In this document: positions 53,705-62,184 of the stretch, in pieces
How positions within the stretch are numbered: position 1 is the first letter of the stretch
Layout: the number at the start of each line of letters is the position of its first letter
Assembly (NCBI GenBank): GCA_965221815.1
Contig: OZ244915.1
Coordinates: 186,001-250,000, forward strand
Direction of reading: 5' to 3'
Length of the DNA stretch: 64,000 bases
Source: JAPOXR01 sp965221815
Lineage (GTDB): Bacteria > Pseudomonadota > Alphaproteobacteria > Rhodobacterales > Rhodobacteraceae
Notes under the pieces: generated by a model
Told to the model about the DNA's origin: nothing
Seen by the model: the letters and a program-made list of their open reading frames with translations, nothing else
Databases searched by the model: none
Program-made: the position numbers and the translations under genes

Positions 53705-54610
53705 ATGAACGATTTATCGATCGACAGCGTACAGTCTCAGCTGGAGGCGACAGGTTATATTTGCCCGCGGCCGCTGGCAGCGGTTGTTTTTCTGTCCCTC
53801 AAGCTTGGTCGCCCACTGTTTCTTGAAGGCGAAGCCGGTGTCGGGAAGACAGCCATTGCGGGGGCAATCTCGAGGATGCAGAATCGACCACTGGTCAGAC
53901 TGCAGTGCTACGAGGGACTCGATTCAGCATCCGCGGTCTGTGAATGGAACTTTCCCGCACAAATGATTGCGATTCGCACTGCGGAAGCGGCGGGTGACGT
54001 CTCCCGCAGCCAGTTGCGGAGCGAATTGTTTTCCGAGGAATATCTGATTGCACGACCATTGCTTCAAGCCTTGCGTCCCCGCGATGGCATTGCGCCTATA
54101 TTGTTGATTGACGAGATTGACCGGACCGATGAGCCATTTGAAGCCTTTCTGCTCGAATCACTGAGCGAATTTCAGATCACGATACCCGAATTGGGTACGA
54201 TCCGCGCCGAGACACCACCAACCGTCATTCTGACGTCCAACCGCACCCGGGAGGTTCATGACGCAATCAAACGCCGCTGTTTGTATCATTGGGTTGAATT
54301 TCCTCCCTTTGCTCAGGAATTGATGATCATTCGGATGCAGGCTCCCGGAGTTTCCGAATCCCTGAGTCAGGAGATCGTCACATTTGTCCAGAGCTTGCGC
54401 AAAGAAGATTTGTTCAAGAAACCGGGAATTGCCGAAACCATCGACTGGGCCAAATGTCTTCTCGCCCTTGATGCGGTCGAACTGTCTCCCGCTGTCATCG
54501 CAGATACGCTGGGTGCGGTGCTGAAATATCAGGATGATATTCAGAGAATCCAGGATGGGGAATTGAATCGCATTCTGGATCAGGTGAAAGCTGAAACGGA
54601 ATCCACCTGA
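53705..54610 (+). CDS. MoxR-type AAA+ ATPase, CoxD-like
   Basis: A 301-residue AAA+ chaperone that matures molybdenum hydroxylases. ATG 53705 is followed by Walker A E-G-E-A-G-V-G-K-T-A near residue 42, Walker B I-L-L-I-D-E-I-D near 129, and sensor 1 L-T-S-N-R-T-R-E. CoxD from carboxydotrophic bacteria acts with a VWA partner (CoxE) and helps insert the sulphide on copper/molybdenum centres. It is followed with 1-bp overlap by CoxE. The upstream open frame from 53639 lacks homology. Confidence 0.87.
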   Translation: MNDLSIDSVQSQLEATGYICPRPLAAVVFLSLKLGRPLFLEGEAGVGKTAIAGAISRMQNRPLVRLQCYEGLDSASAVCEWNFPAQMIAIRTAEAAGDVSRSQLRSELFSEEYLIARPLLQALRPRDGIAPILLIDEIDRTDEPFEAFLLESLSEFQITIPELGTIRAETPPTVILTSNRTREVHDAIKRRCLYHWVEFPPFAQELMIIRMQAPGVSESLSQEIVTFVQSLRKEDLFKKPGIAETIDWAKCLLALDAVELSPAVIADTLGAVLKYQDDIQRIQDGELNRILDQVKAETEST

Positions 54611-55899
54611 TGTCGACGTCAGTCGTGTCAGAACCAGCACAAGACGGTTGCCTGGTTCACAATATCACGCATTTCGTGCGTGCTTTGCGCCGCGCCGGAA
54701 TGTCGGTGGGGACACAACAGGTTTTGGATACCGTGCGTGCGGTTTCGTTGGCAGGTTTCACGAGCAAAGACGACTTCTATTGCATTTTGCAGGCATGCCT
54801 GGTGACTCGCAGAGAACAGTACGAGCTCTTTGCACAGGTTTTCAGACTCTATTGGCGCGATCCCCGGTATCATGAACGGATGATGGCCATGCTGCTGCCG
54901 TCAATTCGTGGAGTTCAGGCCGAGAATCCGGCTGAGGCAGCGGCGCGTCGCGCCGCCGATGCCCTGCTTGGTGACCGCATGGCGGCTGAATCGCAACCCA
55001 CAAGATCATCGGATGAAGTGGAGATCGGTATTGATGCAACAGGGACCGCTGCGGCCGCCGATCGCCTGCAGTCACTTGATTTTGAACAGATGACCAATGA
55101 AGAAATGGCGGAGGCAGAAAAGGTCATCGCAGGGCTTGTCCTGGATGTTCCACCCATCCGCTCGCGGCGGAGATGTCCCTCGCTCGCCGGTCGATATGCG
55201 GACTGGCGTGCGACGATGCGGCAAGCTGCAGCGGCGCAGGGTGAGGTGCAGGATCTGGTGCGCAGACATCATCTCTTGCGCTATCCCGCTTTGGTTGTCC
55301 TGTGTGACATCTCGGGAAGTATGTCAGTCTATTCACGTACCATCCTGCGGTTTCTGCATGCGGCGGCGAACCGCCGGCAGACGGGTTGGAATCGTGTCCA
55401 TGCCTTTACCTTTGGAACGCGCCTGACCAATATTACCCGCCACCTTCATTGTCGGGACGCAGACGCGGCGCTGGCTGCTGTTGGCACAGAAACGCCTGAC
55501 TGGGATGGCGGGACCCGGATTGGTGATTGTCTGCGCAGCTTCAATACAGTTTGGTCACGCCGGATCATGGGTCAGGGCGCAATCACATTGTTGATATCAG
55601 ATGGCCTCGACGGCGGCTGTTCCGACAGGGTCGGCGTGGAGATGCAACGACTCCGATTATCGTCGCGGCGACTGATCTGGATCAATCCCCTTTTGAGATG
55701 GGATGGTTTCCTGCCGAAGGCAAGAGGCATACGGGAAATGTTGCCGCATGTTGACAGTTTTCGTTCGGCACACAATATCGTCTCCTTGACTGAATTGGCT
55801 GCTGTTGTCGGTCTCAGGGGGGATAGCGGAGAGAAAGACCGGTTGATGATGGAACTGCGGAACAATGATCAACCGATCGTATCCGGCACGGCACGGTGA
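54610..55899 (+). CDS. VWA-domain protein, CoxE-like
   Basis: A 429-residue partner of the CoxD-type ATPase. The VWA domain in the last 200 residues carries a MIDAS-like motif C-D-I-S-G-S-M-S with Asp in T-R-I-G-D and L-L-I-S-D-G. The N-terminal 200 residues are helical and variable, as in CoxE. Together with CoxD and XdhC/CoxF it forms a maturation set for xanthine-dehydrogenase-family enzymes. It overlaps CoxD by 1 bp and precedes XdhC by 4 bp. Confidence 0.88.
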   Translation: MSTSVVSEPAQDGCLVHNITHFVRALRRAGMSVGTQQVLDTVRAVSLAGFTSKDDFYCILQACLVTRREQYELFAQVFRLYWRDPRYHERMMAMLLPSIRGVQAENPAEAAARRAADALLGDRMAAESQPTRSSDEVEIGIDATGTAAAADRLQSLDFEQMTNEEMAEAEKVIAGLVLDVPPIRSRRRCPSLAGRYADWRATMRQAAAAQGEVQDLVRRHHLLRYPALVVLCDISGSMSVYSRTILRFLHAAANRRQTGWNRVHAFTFGTRLTNITRHLHCRDADAALAAVGTETPDWDGGTRIGDCLRSFNTVWSRRIMGQGAITLLISDGLDGGCSDRVGVEMQRLRLSSRRLIWINPLLRWDGFLPKARGIREMLPHVDSFRSAHNIVSLTELAAVVGLRGDSGEKDRLMMELRNNDQPIVSGTAR

Positions 55900-55903
55900 A
55901 TTC

Positions 55904-56905
55904 ATGATGACCGCACAACATGATGCAATTCCGGAAACGGCTCTTGAATGGCATCGCTCCGGCGGTGCGGCCATTGCAACTGTCATTGAAACATGGGGAT
56001 CGGCACCGCGCCCTGCTGGCAGCCAACTGGCGGTCGCAGCTGATGGGCGCATGGCAGGATCAGTCTCCGGGGGCTGCGTCGAAGGAGCTGTCGTTGCCGA
56101 AGTTGATGACGCGATCACATCAGGTCGGAGCCGGATTCTTGAATTTGGCGTGAGTGACGACGAGGCTTTTTCCGTCGGTCTGGCCTGTGGCGGGAGGATT
56201 CGCGTGCTGCTTGAACCGATAGGGGGCGAAAATGGTATCCCTGAAGACATCCTGGCAGCGCTGATTGATCTTCGGGCACAACGGATCCCCGCGCTCTATC
56301 GCATCAATATCTGCACATGGGAGCGGCAGATTGATGTTTCGGGTGGCGTGGGGCTGGATCTCGTGGCGCAACAGCGTATGGTCTCTGATCGGTCGGGTCT
56401 GGACGGCGACTGGTTTGTTGCGGTGCACAATCCCCCTTTGCGAATGATTGTGGTTGGTGCCGTTCATATTGCGCAATCCCTGATGAAGATGGCATGGCTC
56501 ACGGGTTATGAGCCAACGCTTGTTGATCCACGATCGGCCTTTGCCTCCAGTGCACGTTTTCCCGGCGAAACCATCATGACCGAATGGCCCGATGAGGCCA
56601 TCCCGGCACTGAAACCGGACACGCGGACTGCCGTTGTGACTTTGACCCATGATGCCAAGATTGACGATGCTGCCATCCAGGCGACCTTGCCGACACCAGC
56701 CTTCTATATTGGCTGCCTCGGTTCCGTTCGCACACATGACAAGCGCTGCCGACGACTGATTGATGCCGGTGTGGATGATGATCAACTGGCACGATTGAAC
56801 GCACCCGTTGGTCTCGATATCAGCGCCAGAACACCTGCAGAAATTGCTGTTGCGATCATGGCAGAGGTAACCGAAACACTGAGAAAATTCAGGGATCAAG
56901 AATGA
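55904..56905 (+). CDS. XdhC/CoxF-family molybdenum-enzyme maturation protein
   Basis: Cofactor chaperone that binds molybdopterin and helps sulphurate xanthine-dehydrogenase-type enzymes. The 333-residue protein (ATG 55904) has the XdhC N-terminal domain (V-I-E-T-W-G-S-A-P-R-P-A-G near residue 28, then S-G-G-C-V-E-G-A-V and C-G-G-R-I), and a C-terminal Rossmann domain (V-V-G-A-V-H-I-A-Q near 184; G-C-L-G-S-V-R-T). The Cys of S-G-G-C and C-G-G are the usual conserved ones. It overlaps the next gene by 4 bp. Confidence 0.88.
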   Translation: MMTAQHDAIPETALEWHRSGGAAIATVIETWGSAPRPAGSQLAVAADGRMAGSVSGGCVEGAVVAEVDDAITSGRSRILEFGVSDDEAFSVGLACGGRIRVLLEPIGGENGIPEDILAALIDLRAQRIPALYRINICTWERQIDVSGGVGLDLVAQQRMVSDRSGLDGDWFVAVHNPPLRMIVVGAVHIAQSLMKMAWLTGYEPTLVDPRSAFASSARFPGETIMTEWPDEAIPALKPDTRTAVVTLTHDAKIDDAAIQATLPTPAFYIGCLGSVRTHDKRCRRLIDAGVDDDQLARLNAPVGLDISARTPAEIAVAIMAEVTETLRKFRDQE

Positions 56906-58440
56906 TTTTCGGTCCCAAACCGATTCAAAACGCCACCGGGACAATTCTTGCGCATTCGATGATGGTCGGCAAAAATCGGTTCAAAAAAGGCACGATTCTG
57001 ACGACAGGTGATATTGATGTTCTGCAATCTTGCGGGATCCGTGAAGTCACTGTTGCCGAGCTGGAAGATCATGACCTGCGCGAAGACGCGGCGGCCAGTC
57101 GGATCGCGTCTGCTCTTGCGCCCGATGCAGCGCATGGGCTGACCTGCACAGCGCCGTTTGCCGGGCGAGTCAACCTGCATGCCATGTCATGCGGTATTCT
57201 TGAAATTGACCAGGATCGTATCCTGCGACTCAACCATGTGCATGAGAGTTTGACACTCGCGACGCTGCCACAATTCAGCCGTGTAGGAGCACGCCAGTTG
57301 GTGGCAACGGTCAAAATCATCACCTATGCAGTTGCACAGGAATGGGTCGCTTTGGCGGCGCGTGAAGCGTCGTGTGCCATCCGTCTGCGTCGACCGGTGT
57401 TGCAAACTGCCAGCCTCATCCTGACGCGCGTTGCCGGGCAGCCCGAACGGCTCGTCGCGAAAGGTCAGGATTCTGTTGCAGCACGCCTCAATCGGCTCAA
57501 TGTTGCGTTGGCAGAAACGTCTGTTGTCAACCATAGAGTTGATGATGTGAGCCGTGCCATCAATCAGAGTCGCGGTGATCTGGTTCTGCTTCTGACGGGT
57601 TCCGCGACATCAGATTCGGAGGATGTCGGCCCATACGCATTAAAAAAGGCAGGGGGGAAGCTGCTCCGATTTGGCATGCCAGTGGACCCCGGGAATCTGT
57701 TGTTTCTCGGCCGGATCGGAGATCGGCCGGTCATCGGTCTTCCGGGTTGTGCGCGGTCACCAGCCCTCAACGGAGCTGACTGGGTGTTGGAACGCACGAT
57801 TTGTGGAATTCCAGTTGGAGCGCAGGACATTGCAGCGATGGGAATAGGTGGGCTTCTCAAGGAAGTCCCCACCCGCCCGCATCCACGTGCGGTTTCAAAA
57901 CCGCATGACGGCCGGCCATTCGTAGAGGTTGCAGTCATCGATACGGAAAAAGGACAATCATTACCTCAACTGTTGCAGATGGCGTTGGAGAGCCGGGCGG
58001 ATCAGGTTCGACTGGTCTCGCCACGCGATCGGATTCTCCAACTGACGTCCAAGTTTCCAGACATTGCCGTGGTGACAACTGCCAGCCGTGAGCGCGGATC
58101 GATGATCCGCATGGCCGTTGACAAGCTGGCCCCATCCACTGATGCTGTCCTCCTCTTGCCAACAGATTGTCCGGATGTGACTGCAGATCAATTGGATCGA
58201 TTGATTGCCGCCTTCAGCCCTTCAGATGGGCGCGAGATTTGTCGATTGGCTTGGGGTGACGGAATATCGAGGCCGCCCGCTCTTTTTGGCCGTCGATTTT
58301 TCGAAACCTTGACTGAACTCGAGGGGACAGGGGGTGCGGCCGCGGTCGCCGCCGCGGCTCAGGAATTCACGGTTGAAATTCAAGCCGATCAGGAAATGAC
58401 GTCAAACCCGAAGCCCAGGAGTTTTCACAATTCTGTTTGA
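56902..58440 (+). CDS. Molybdopterin-binding protein with C-terminal nucleotidyltransferase-like half
   Basis: A 512-residue two-part protein. The N-terminal half (1-320) is MoeA/MogA-like: V-L-L-L-T-G-S-A-T-S-D-S-E-D, then V-D-P-G-N-L-L-F-L-G and G-L-P-G-C-A-R-S-P. The C-terminal half matches the later parts of MocA/MobA-type transferases (V-L-L-L-P-T-D-C-P-D-V-T, then S-R-P-P-A-L-F-G-R). The L-A-A-G-x-S-x-R-M-G nucleotide loop expected between is not found; V-I-D-T-E-K-G-Q-S stands in its place, so nucleotide transfer may be lost. It probably modifies or shelters the molybdenum cofactor for the adjacent Cox/Xdh maturation genes. Confidence 0.78.
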   Translation: MIFGPKPIQNATGTILAHSMMVGKNRFKKGTILTTGDIDVLQSCGIREVTVAELEDHDLREDAAASRIASALAPDAAHGLTCTAPFAGRVNLHAMSCGILEIDQDRILRLNHVHESLTLATLPQFSRVGARQLVATVKIITYAVAQEWVALAAREASCAIRLRRPVLQTASLILTRVAGQPERLVAKGQDSVAARLNRLNVALAETSVVNHRVDDVSRAINQSRGDLVLLLTGSATSDSEDVGPYALKKAGGKLLRFGMPVDPGNLLFLGRIGDRPVIGLPGCARSPALNGADWVLERTICGIPVGAQDIAAMGIGGLLKEVPTRPHPRAVSKPHDGRPFVEVAVIDTEKGQSLPQLLQMALESRADQVRLVSPRDRILQLTSKFPDIAVVTTASRERGSMIRMAVDKLAPSTDAVLLLPTDCPDVTADQLDRLIAAFSPSDGREICRLAWGDGISRPPALFGRRFFETLTELEGTGGAAAVAAAAQEFTVEIQADQEMTSNPKPRSFHNSV

Positions 58441-58697
58441 CGAAGATACTCAGGATCTCGTGTCATCGCCGCTTGGGCTTGCGTTATGGCTTTGGACAAG
58501 ATCCAAATAGCGGCGAGGCTGATCCCTGTGACCCCACTGGCTCCGTTCTGACCGGAAGCACCCATGACAGTACGATGGCGAGGATGCGGGTCACCATGGG
58601 CATCACTCCCTTCCATTTTTGGTGGCTTGCGCAGTCAGATCATTGTGTTAAAGGGGTCGGTTGAGAACGATCCGGTGTGAGTGGGAGGTCATGCGCG

Positions 58698-58904
58698 ATG
58701 GTCTTGGCAGCTTCAGCTTTCCTATTCGCTGTATTCGCCTTGAACGTCGGATTTGGCGCGGTTGCAGGATCAACCTTTCTCAATGACGTTCAGGAAATGC
58801 TGGTGTTATTCGGATGCTCAATCACCTTTGCTGTGAGCATCCTGCAGCGGGAAATTCGCACACGTGCCCATCAGGAGACCGGAGTCTCAGACCAACGATC
58901 ATAA
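58698..58904 (+). CDS. Small hypothetical membrane protein upstream of TRAP genes
   Basis: A 68-residue protein with two hydrophobic stretches (A-A-S-A-F-L-F-A-V-F-A-L near residue 4 and M-L-V-L-F-G-C-S-I-T-F-A-V-S-I near 34) and a basic tail (Q-R-E-I-R-T-R-A-H-Q). ATG 58698 has GGGAGG upstream; the GTG at 58677 would add seven residues. It lies 15 bp before the TRAP binding protein gene. Similar small proteins occur before DctP genes of marine proteobacteria, but the family function is not known to me. Confidence 0.55.
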   Translation: MVLAASAFLFAVFALNVGFGAVAGSTFLNDVQEMLVLFGCSITFAVSILQREIRTRAHQETGVSDQRS

Positions 58905-58919
58905 TGGAGAATTCAGACG

Positions 58920-60068
58920 ATGGAGAGTCAAGATAAACAGCTCCGCTCAGCGGAACGCAGGAACTTCCTGAAACTTGCGGGCGCAGGCAGCTTTACGGCG
59001 GCTACGGTTGCCGGTGCAAGTGGGGTCTTGTGGTCAGACAAGGCGGCTGCCCAGACCCAGGCGGAAGAAGCGGAGAGAGAGCGGAATGCGCAACATGTCA
59101 TGACGGTGGCTACAGCCTATGTCCTGGGGGCCTCCCGCAGTTATCCGATCATGCAACTGGATCTGAAAGAGAATATCCAGAACGCGACCAGCGGCAAAGT
59201 CTATGTCAAGCTCGCACCCGGTGGACAGCTGGGGGCCGGTGGAGCCCTGGCTCAGGCTGTTCAGTCTGGAACGATTCAGTGTGCCCAGCACTCGCTGTCA
59301 AATTTTGCACCGTTTGCCAGTGCCGTTGATCTGATCAACTTGCCTTACTTCTGCGGCGCGAACCAGAGATTTACCAACCTGGTGACTTCAGATGCCTGGA
59401 AATCGGAGGTTCACCCGAAAGTCGAAAGTTCAGGTTTCAAGGCCTTGTTCTATGTTGTGATTGATCCACGGGTTGTCGCGGTGCGCGCCGGTGGAGCGGG
59501 TCCGGTCCTGTTGCCGTCTGACCTTGAAGGGATCAAGTTCCGCGTCCCGGGATCAAAGATGTTGCAGCAATATTACCGGATGGTGGGTGCCAATCCGACA
59601 CCGGTGGCCTGGGGTGAAACACCGTCGGCCATCAAGCAAGGTGTGGCCGACGCGCTGGACCCGGCCGTGGGCGCATTGTTCGTTTTCGGTTTCAAGGATA
59701 TTCTGAGCCATGTCACGTTTACACAGGCGGTGCCGGATAGTCAGGTCTACTCGGTGAATCTGGAATGGTTCAACGCGCTTCCGAGCGACGTCCAGCAGGG
59801 GATCGAATTTGCGGGTGAACTCACCGCACACCAGAATCTGGCCAAGGTTCCGTCGGCACGCAGCTATGCCATGGCCGAGCTGATATCGGCGGGTGTGCAA
59901 TTCCACTCATTGTCTCAGGATCAATTGGCAGAATGGCAGGAAGTTGGGGGTTATCAGCGCTCCGAATGGGATCAGTTCAAGGTTGAACTGGCAGGTTCGA
60001 TGGCGGCTTTCGATAAGCTCGAAGATGCCGCCAACACCATGGGAAGACATTACGTGCACGACGCGTGA
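58920..60068 (+). CDS. TRAP transporter substrate-binding protein (DctP family), Tat-exported
   Basis: Periplasmic receptor of a tripartite ATP-independent transporter, 382 residues. The N-terminal leader has a twin-arginine motif E-R-R-N-F-L-K followed by a hydrophobic stretch ending A-A-A-Q, so it is exported folded by Tat. The DctP fold shows K-V-Y-V-K-L-A-P-G-G-Q-L-G-A-G near 97 and the ligand-site G-I-K-F-R-V-P-G-S-K. Typical TRAP ligands are organic acids; a sulfonate such as dihydroxypropanesulfonate is inferred from the following HpsN-like gene. ATG follows GGAG by about ten bases. Confidence 0.92.
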   Translation: MESQDKQLRSAERRNFLKLAGAGSFTAATVAGASGVLWSDKAAAQTQAEEAERERNAQHVMTVATAYVLGASRSYPIMQLDLKENIQNATSGKVYVKLAPGGQLGAGGALAQAVQSGTIQCAQHSLSNFAPFASAVDLINLPYFCGANQRFTNLVTSDAWKSEVHPKVESSGFKALFYVVIDPRVVAVRAGGAGPVLLPSDLEGIKFRVPGSKMLQQYYRMVGANPTPVAWGETPSAIKQGVADALDPAVGALFVFGFKDILSHVTFTQAVPDSQVYSVNLEWFNALPSDVQQGIEFAGELTAHQNLAKVPSARSYAMAELISAGVQFHSLSQDQLAEWQEVGGYQRSEWDQFKVELAGSMAAFDKLEDAANTMGRHYVHDA

Positions 60069-60084
60069 TGTGTCTTCAAGACAA

Positions 60085-60111
60085 GCGGATCGGCGTTGCT
60101 CGCTGATCCGC
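60085..60111 (+). other. Hairpin between binding-protein and DctQ genes
   Basis: A 10-bp stem (GCGGATCGGC with GCTGATCCGC, one G-T pair) with a 7-base loop, without T run. It lies between dctP-like and dctQ-like genes, where such hairpins commonly stabilise the binding-protein mRNA. Confidence 0.5.
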
Positions 60112-60164
60112 GCCTGTCGCGTTTGCCGCCGCATCAGCCTGTCATTCTTGCTGTTTGAATATTC

Positions 60165-60680
60165 ATGCCACGGTTGCTGCACCATCTGAATCAGAATGCA
60201 GAGCGCTGGGCTCTGCTGGTCTTTTATGTCATGCTCGTGGTGACGATGTTCGCCGAGGTGGTGCGCCGCGAACTGCTTGCCTACTCCTCAATCTGGGGTG
60301 AGGAGATCGTCCGCTATGCATTCATTTATCTGGCATGGATTGGGGCAGCAGCGGCCATGCGTGAACGCGCGCATATCCGCATTGACGTCATTCTCCAGTA
60401 TTGTGGGCCGCGGCTGAAGGCGCTGTTGTACATCTTCGGCGATCTCGTGATGTTTGCCGTGGCGATCGTGGCATTTTACTGGTCTCTGGAGACAGTGTTG
60501 GTTTCCGCCAAATTCGGTTCGGTGACTCATGGTCTCAGGATCAGTCAAGTCTGGTTCCTCTCGGCTGTACCAATTGGATTCGCCTTGCTGCTGCTGCGCA
60601 TTGCACAGTCGTTGATCCGTGACATCGCAGATTTACGTTACGGAAGACCGGTATTCTTGGGTAACAAGCTTTTCGATTAG
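60165..60680 (+). CDS. TRAP transporter small permease (DctQ family)
   Basis: A 171-residue protein with four membrane helices, typical for DctQ. The R-R-E-L-L-A-Y-S-S-I-W-G-E-E-I-V-R-Y motif near residue 36 and A-H-I-R-I-D-V-I in the third segment match the family. It follows the binding-protein gene by 96 bp and precedes the large permease by 9 bp, forming one transport operon. It acts in the inner membrane. Confidence 0.9.
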   Translation: MPRLLHHLNQNAERWALLVFYVMLVVTMFAEVVRRELLAYSSIWGEEIVRYAFIYLAWIGAAAAMRERAHIRIDVILQYCGPRLKALLYIFGDLVMFAVAIVAFYWSLETVLVSAKFGSVTHGLRISQVWFLSAVPIGFALLLLRIAQSLIRDIADLRYGRPVFLGNKLFD

Positions 60681-60689
60681 TACCGACAG

Positions 60690-62021
60690 ATGCTCTGGAA
60701 TCAACTGAACCAACAAACAATCGAGCTCGGCTGGTCTTTCTACGGCCCCGTTTTGCTCTTCGTATTTCTGATCGCCCTTGCCGTGCCGGTCTGGGCAGCG
60801 ATCGGTGCCTCAGCGATCTTGATGCTGATCATATCCGAGGCCCTTCCATTGTCACTGGTCGGGGAGAGTCTGTTTCACGGAATTGATCATTTCGCTTTGA
60901 CGGCGGTGCCACTGTTCATTCTGACGGGTGATGTACTGGTCCGGACCGGTTTGAGTCGCAAGTTTCTTGATGTCGCTGAAGCGCTGACTCAATTCGCCAA
61001 GGGCGGCTTCGGGTCAGCCACAGTTCTGGTCTGCGGTATGTTTGCCGCGATTTCAGGATCGGATGCTGCAGGTGCCGCGGCGGTTGGACGAATGACCATC
61101 AGCCGACTCGTCGAATCGGGATACCCCCGTCCTTATGCCTGTGCGCTGGTCGCTGCGGGAGCCTGTACCGGAATTCTCATTCCACCATCAATCGCCTATA
61201 TCATTATTGGTCTTGTGCTCGGGATTTCAGCCTCAACATTGTTCCTGGCGGCAGTGATACCCGGACTGGCAATTCTGCTGTCGATTCTCGTGACCAATAT
61301 TGTTGTCAATCGACTCTATGGTTGGGAAGGTGGTGGCAATGTCAGCATGAGTGAATGGTTATTGCGATTGGGACGGGCTCTCAAATCCGGCTGGTATGCC
61401 TTTATCGTGCCCGGGATCATTTTTTTCGGGATTTTTTCCGGAAGGCTGACGCCGACTGAGGCTGGTGCAACTGCCGTTGTTGTCACCATAGCAATGGGCT
61501 TCATTCTGGGGACACTCAAACTCAGTGACTTTCCGGCGATGCTCGTCAGTTCAGCCAAGGTCAACGGAGTGATTCTTCCGATCATTGCCTTTTCGCTGCC
61601 GCTTGCCCAGGCATTGGCGATTCTGGGTGTTCCGCAAGGATTTGTCGCCGCCGCAACTTCGGTCAGTGAAGAACCGGCTGTTCTGATTCTCATGATGGTT
61701 CTGATTCTCATTGCCGCTGGATGTGTGATGGAGACCACGCCGAATATTGTTATTTTGGCACCAATCTTGAAGCCCTTGGCTGACAATATCGGTATGAACG
61801 AAATTCAGTTCTGCATCATGATGATCACCGCGCTCGGTGTTGGCTTTATCACGCCACCTTTGGGCCTGAATTTATTTGTCGTGTCGGGTCTGACAGGAGA
61901 ATCCATCCTCAAGATCGCCTATCGCGCCATTCCCTTCGTCTTTTTCATGTTAATTGTGACGCTCTTCATTGCTTACATTCCGTCGATTTCAACCACGCTT
62001 CTTCCCGAAATCTACAAATAA
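60690..62021 (+). CDS. TRAP transporter large permease (DctM family)
   Basis: A 443-residue sodium-coupled permease with about 12 helices. Conserved stretches include F-I-L-T-G-D-V-L-V-R-T-G near 78, I-S-G-S-D-A-A-G-A-A-A-V-G near 120, P-P-S-I-A-Y-I-I-I-G near 167 and F-I-T-P-P-L-G-L-N-L near 389. It completes the DctPQM set. An HpsN-like dehydrogenase and an SDR follow after 163 bp, suggesting one catabolic operon. Confidence 0.93.
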   Translation: MLWNQLNQQTIELGWSFYGPVLLFVFLIALAVPVWAAIGASAILMLIISEALPLSLVGESLFHGIDHFALTAVPLFILTGDVLVRTGLSRKFLDVAEALTQFAKGGFGSATVLVCGMFAAISGSDAAGAAAVGRMTISRLVESGYPRPYACALVAAGACTGILIPPSIAYIIIGLVLGISASTLFLAAVIPGLAILLSILVTNIVVNRLYGWEGGGNVSMSEWLLRLGRALKSGWYAFIVPGIIFFGIFSGRLTPTEAGATAVVVTIAMGFILGTLKLSDFPAMLVSSAKVNGVILPIIAFSLPLAQALAILGVPQGFVAAATSVSEEPAVLILMMVLILIAAGCVMETTPNIVILAPILKPLADNIGMNEIQFCIMMITALGVGFITPPLGLNLFVVSGLTGESILKIAYRAIPFVFFMLIVTLFIAYIPSISTTLLPEIYK

Positions 62022-62184
62022 AGGCGGTGACCTTATGTTCTGGAGCAAGGTCGCGCAGCCTCCGAGGTGATCATCAAGATGACGGAGTCCCGAAAGTTTC
62101 AGAACCCACCCATTTTTTGCGGATCAGACATTCAGAGACAGCTGGGCAACCATCACTCTTATGACCCCAAACTGAGGATCCCCG

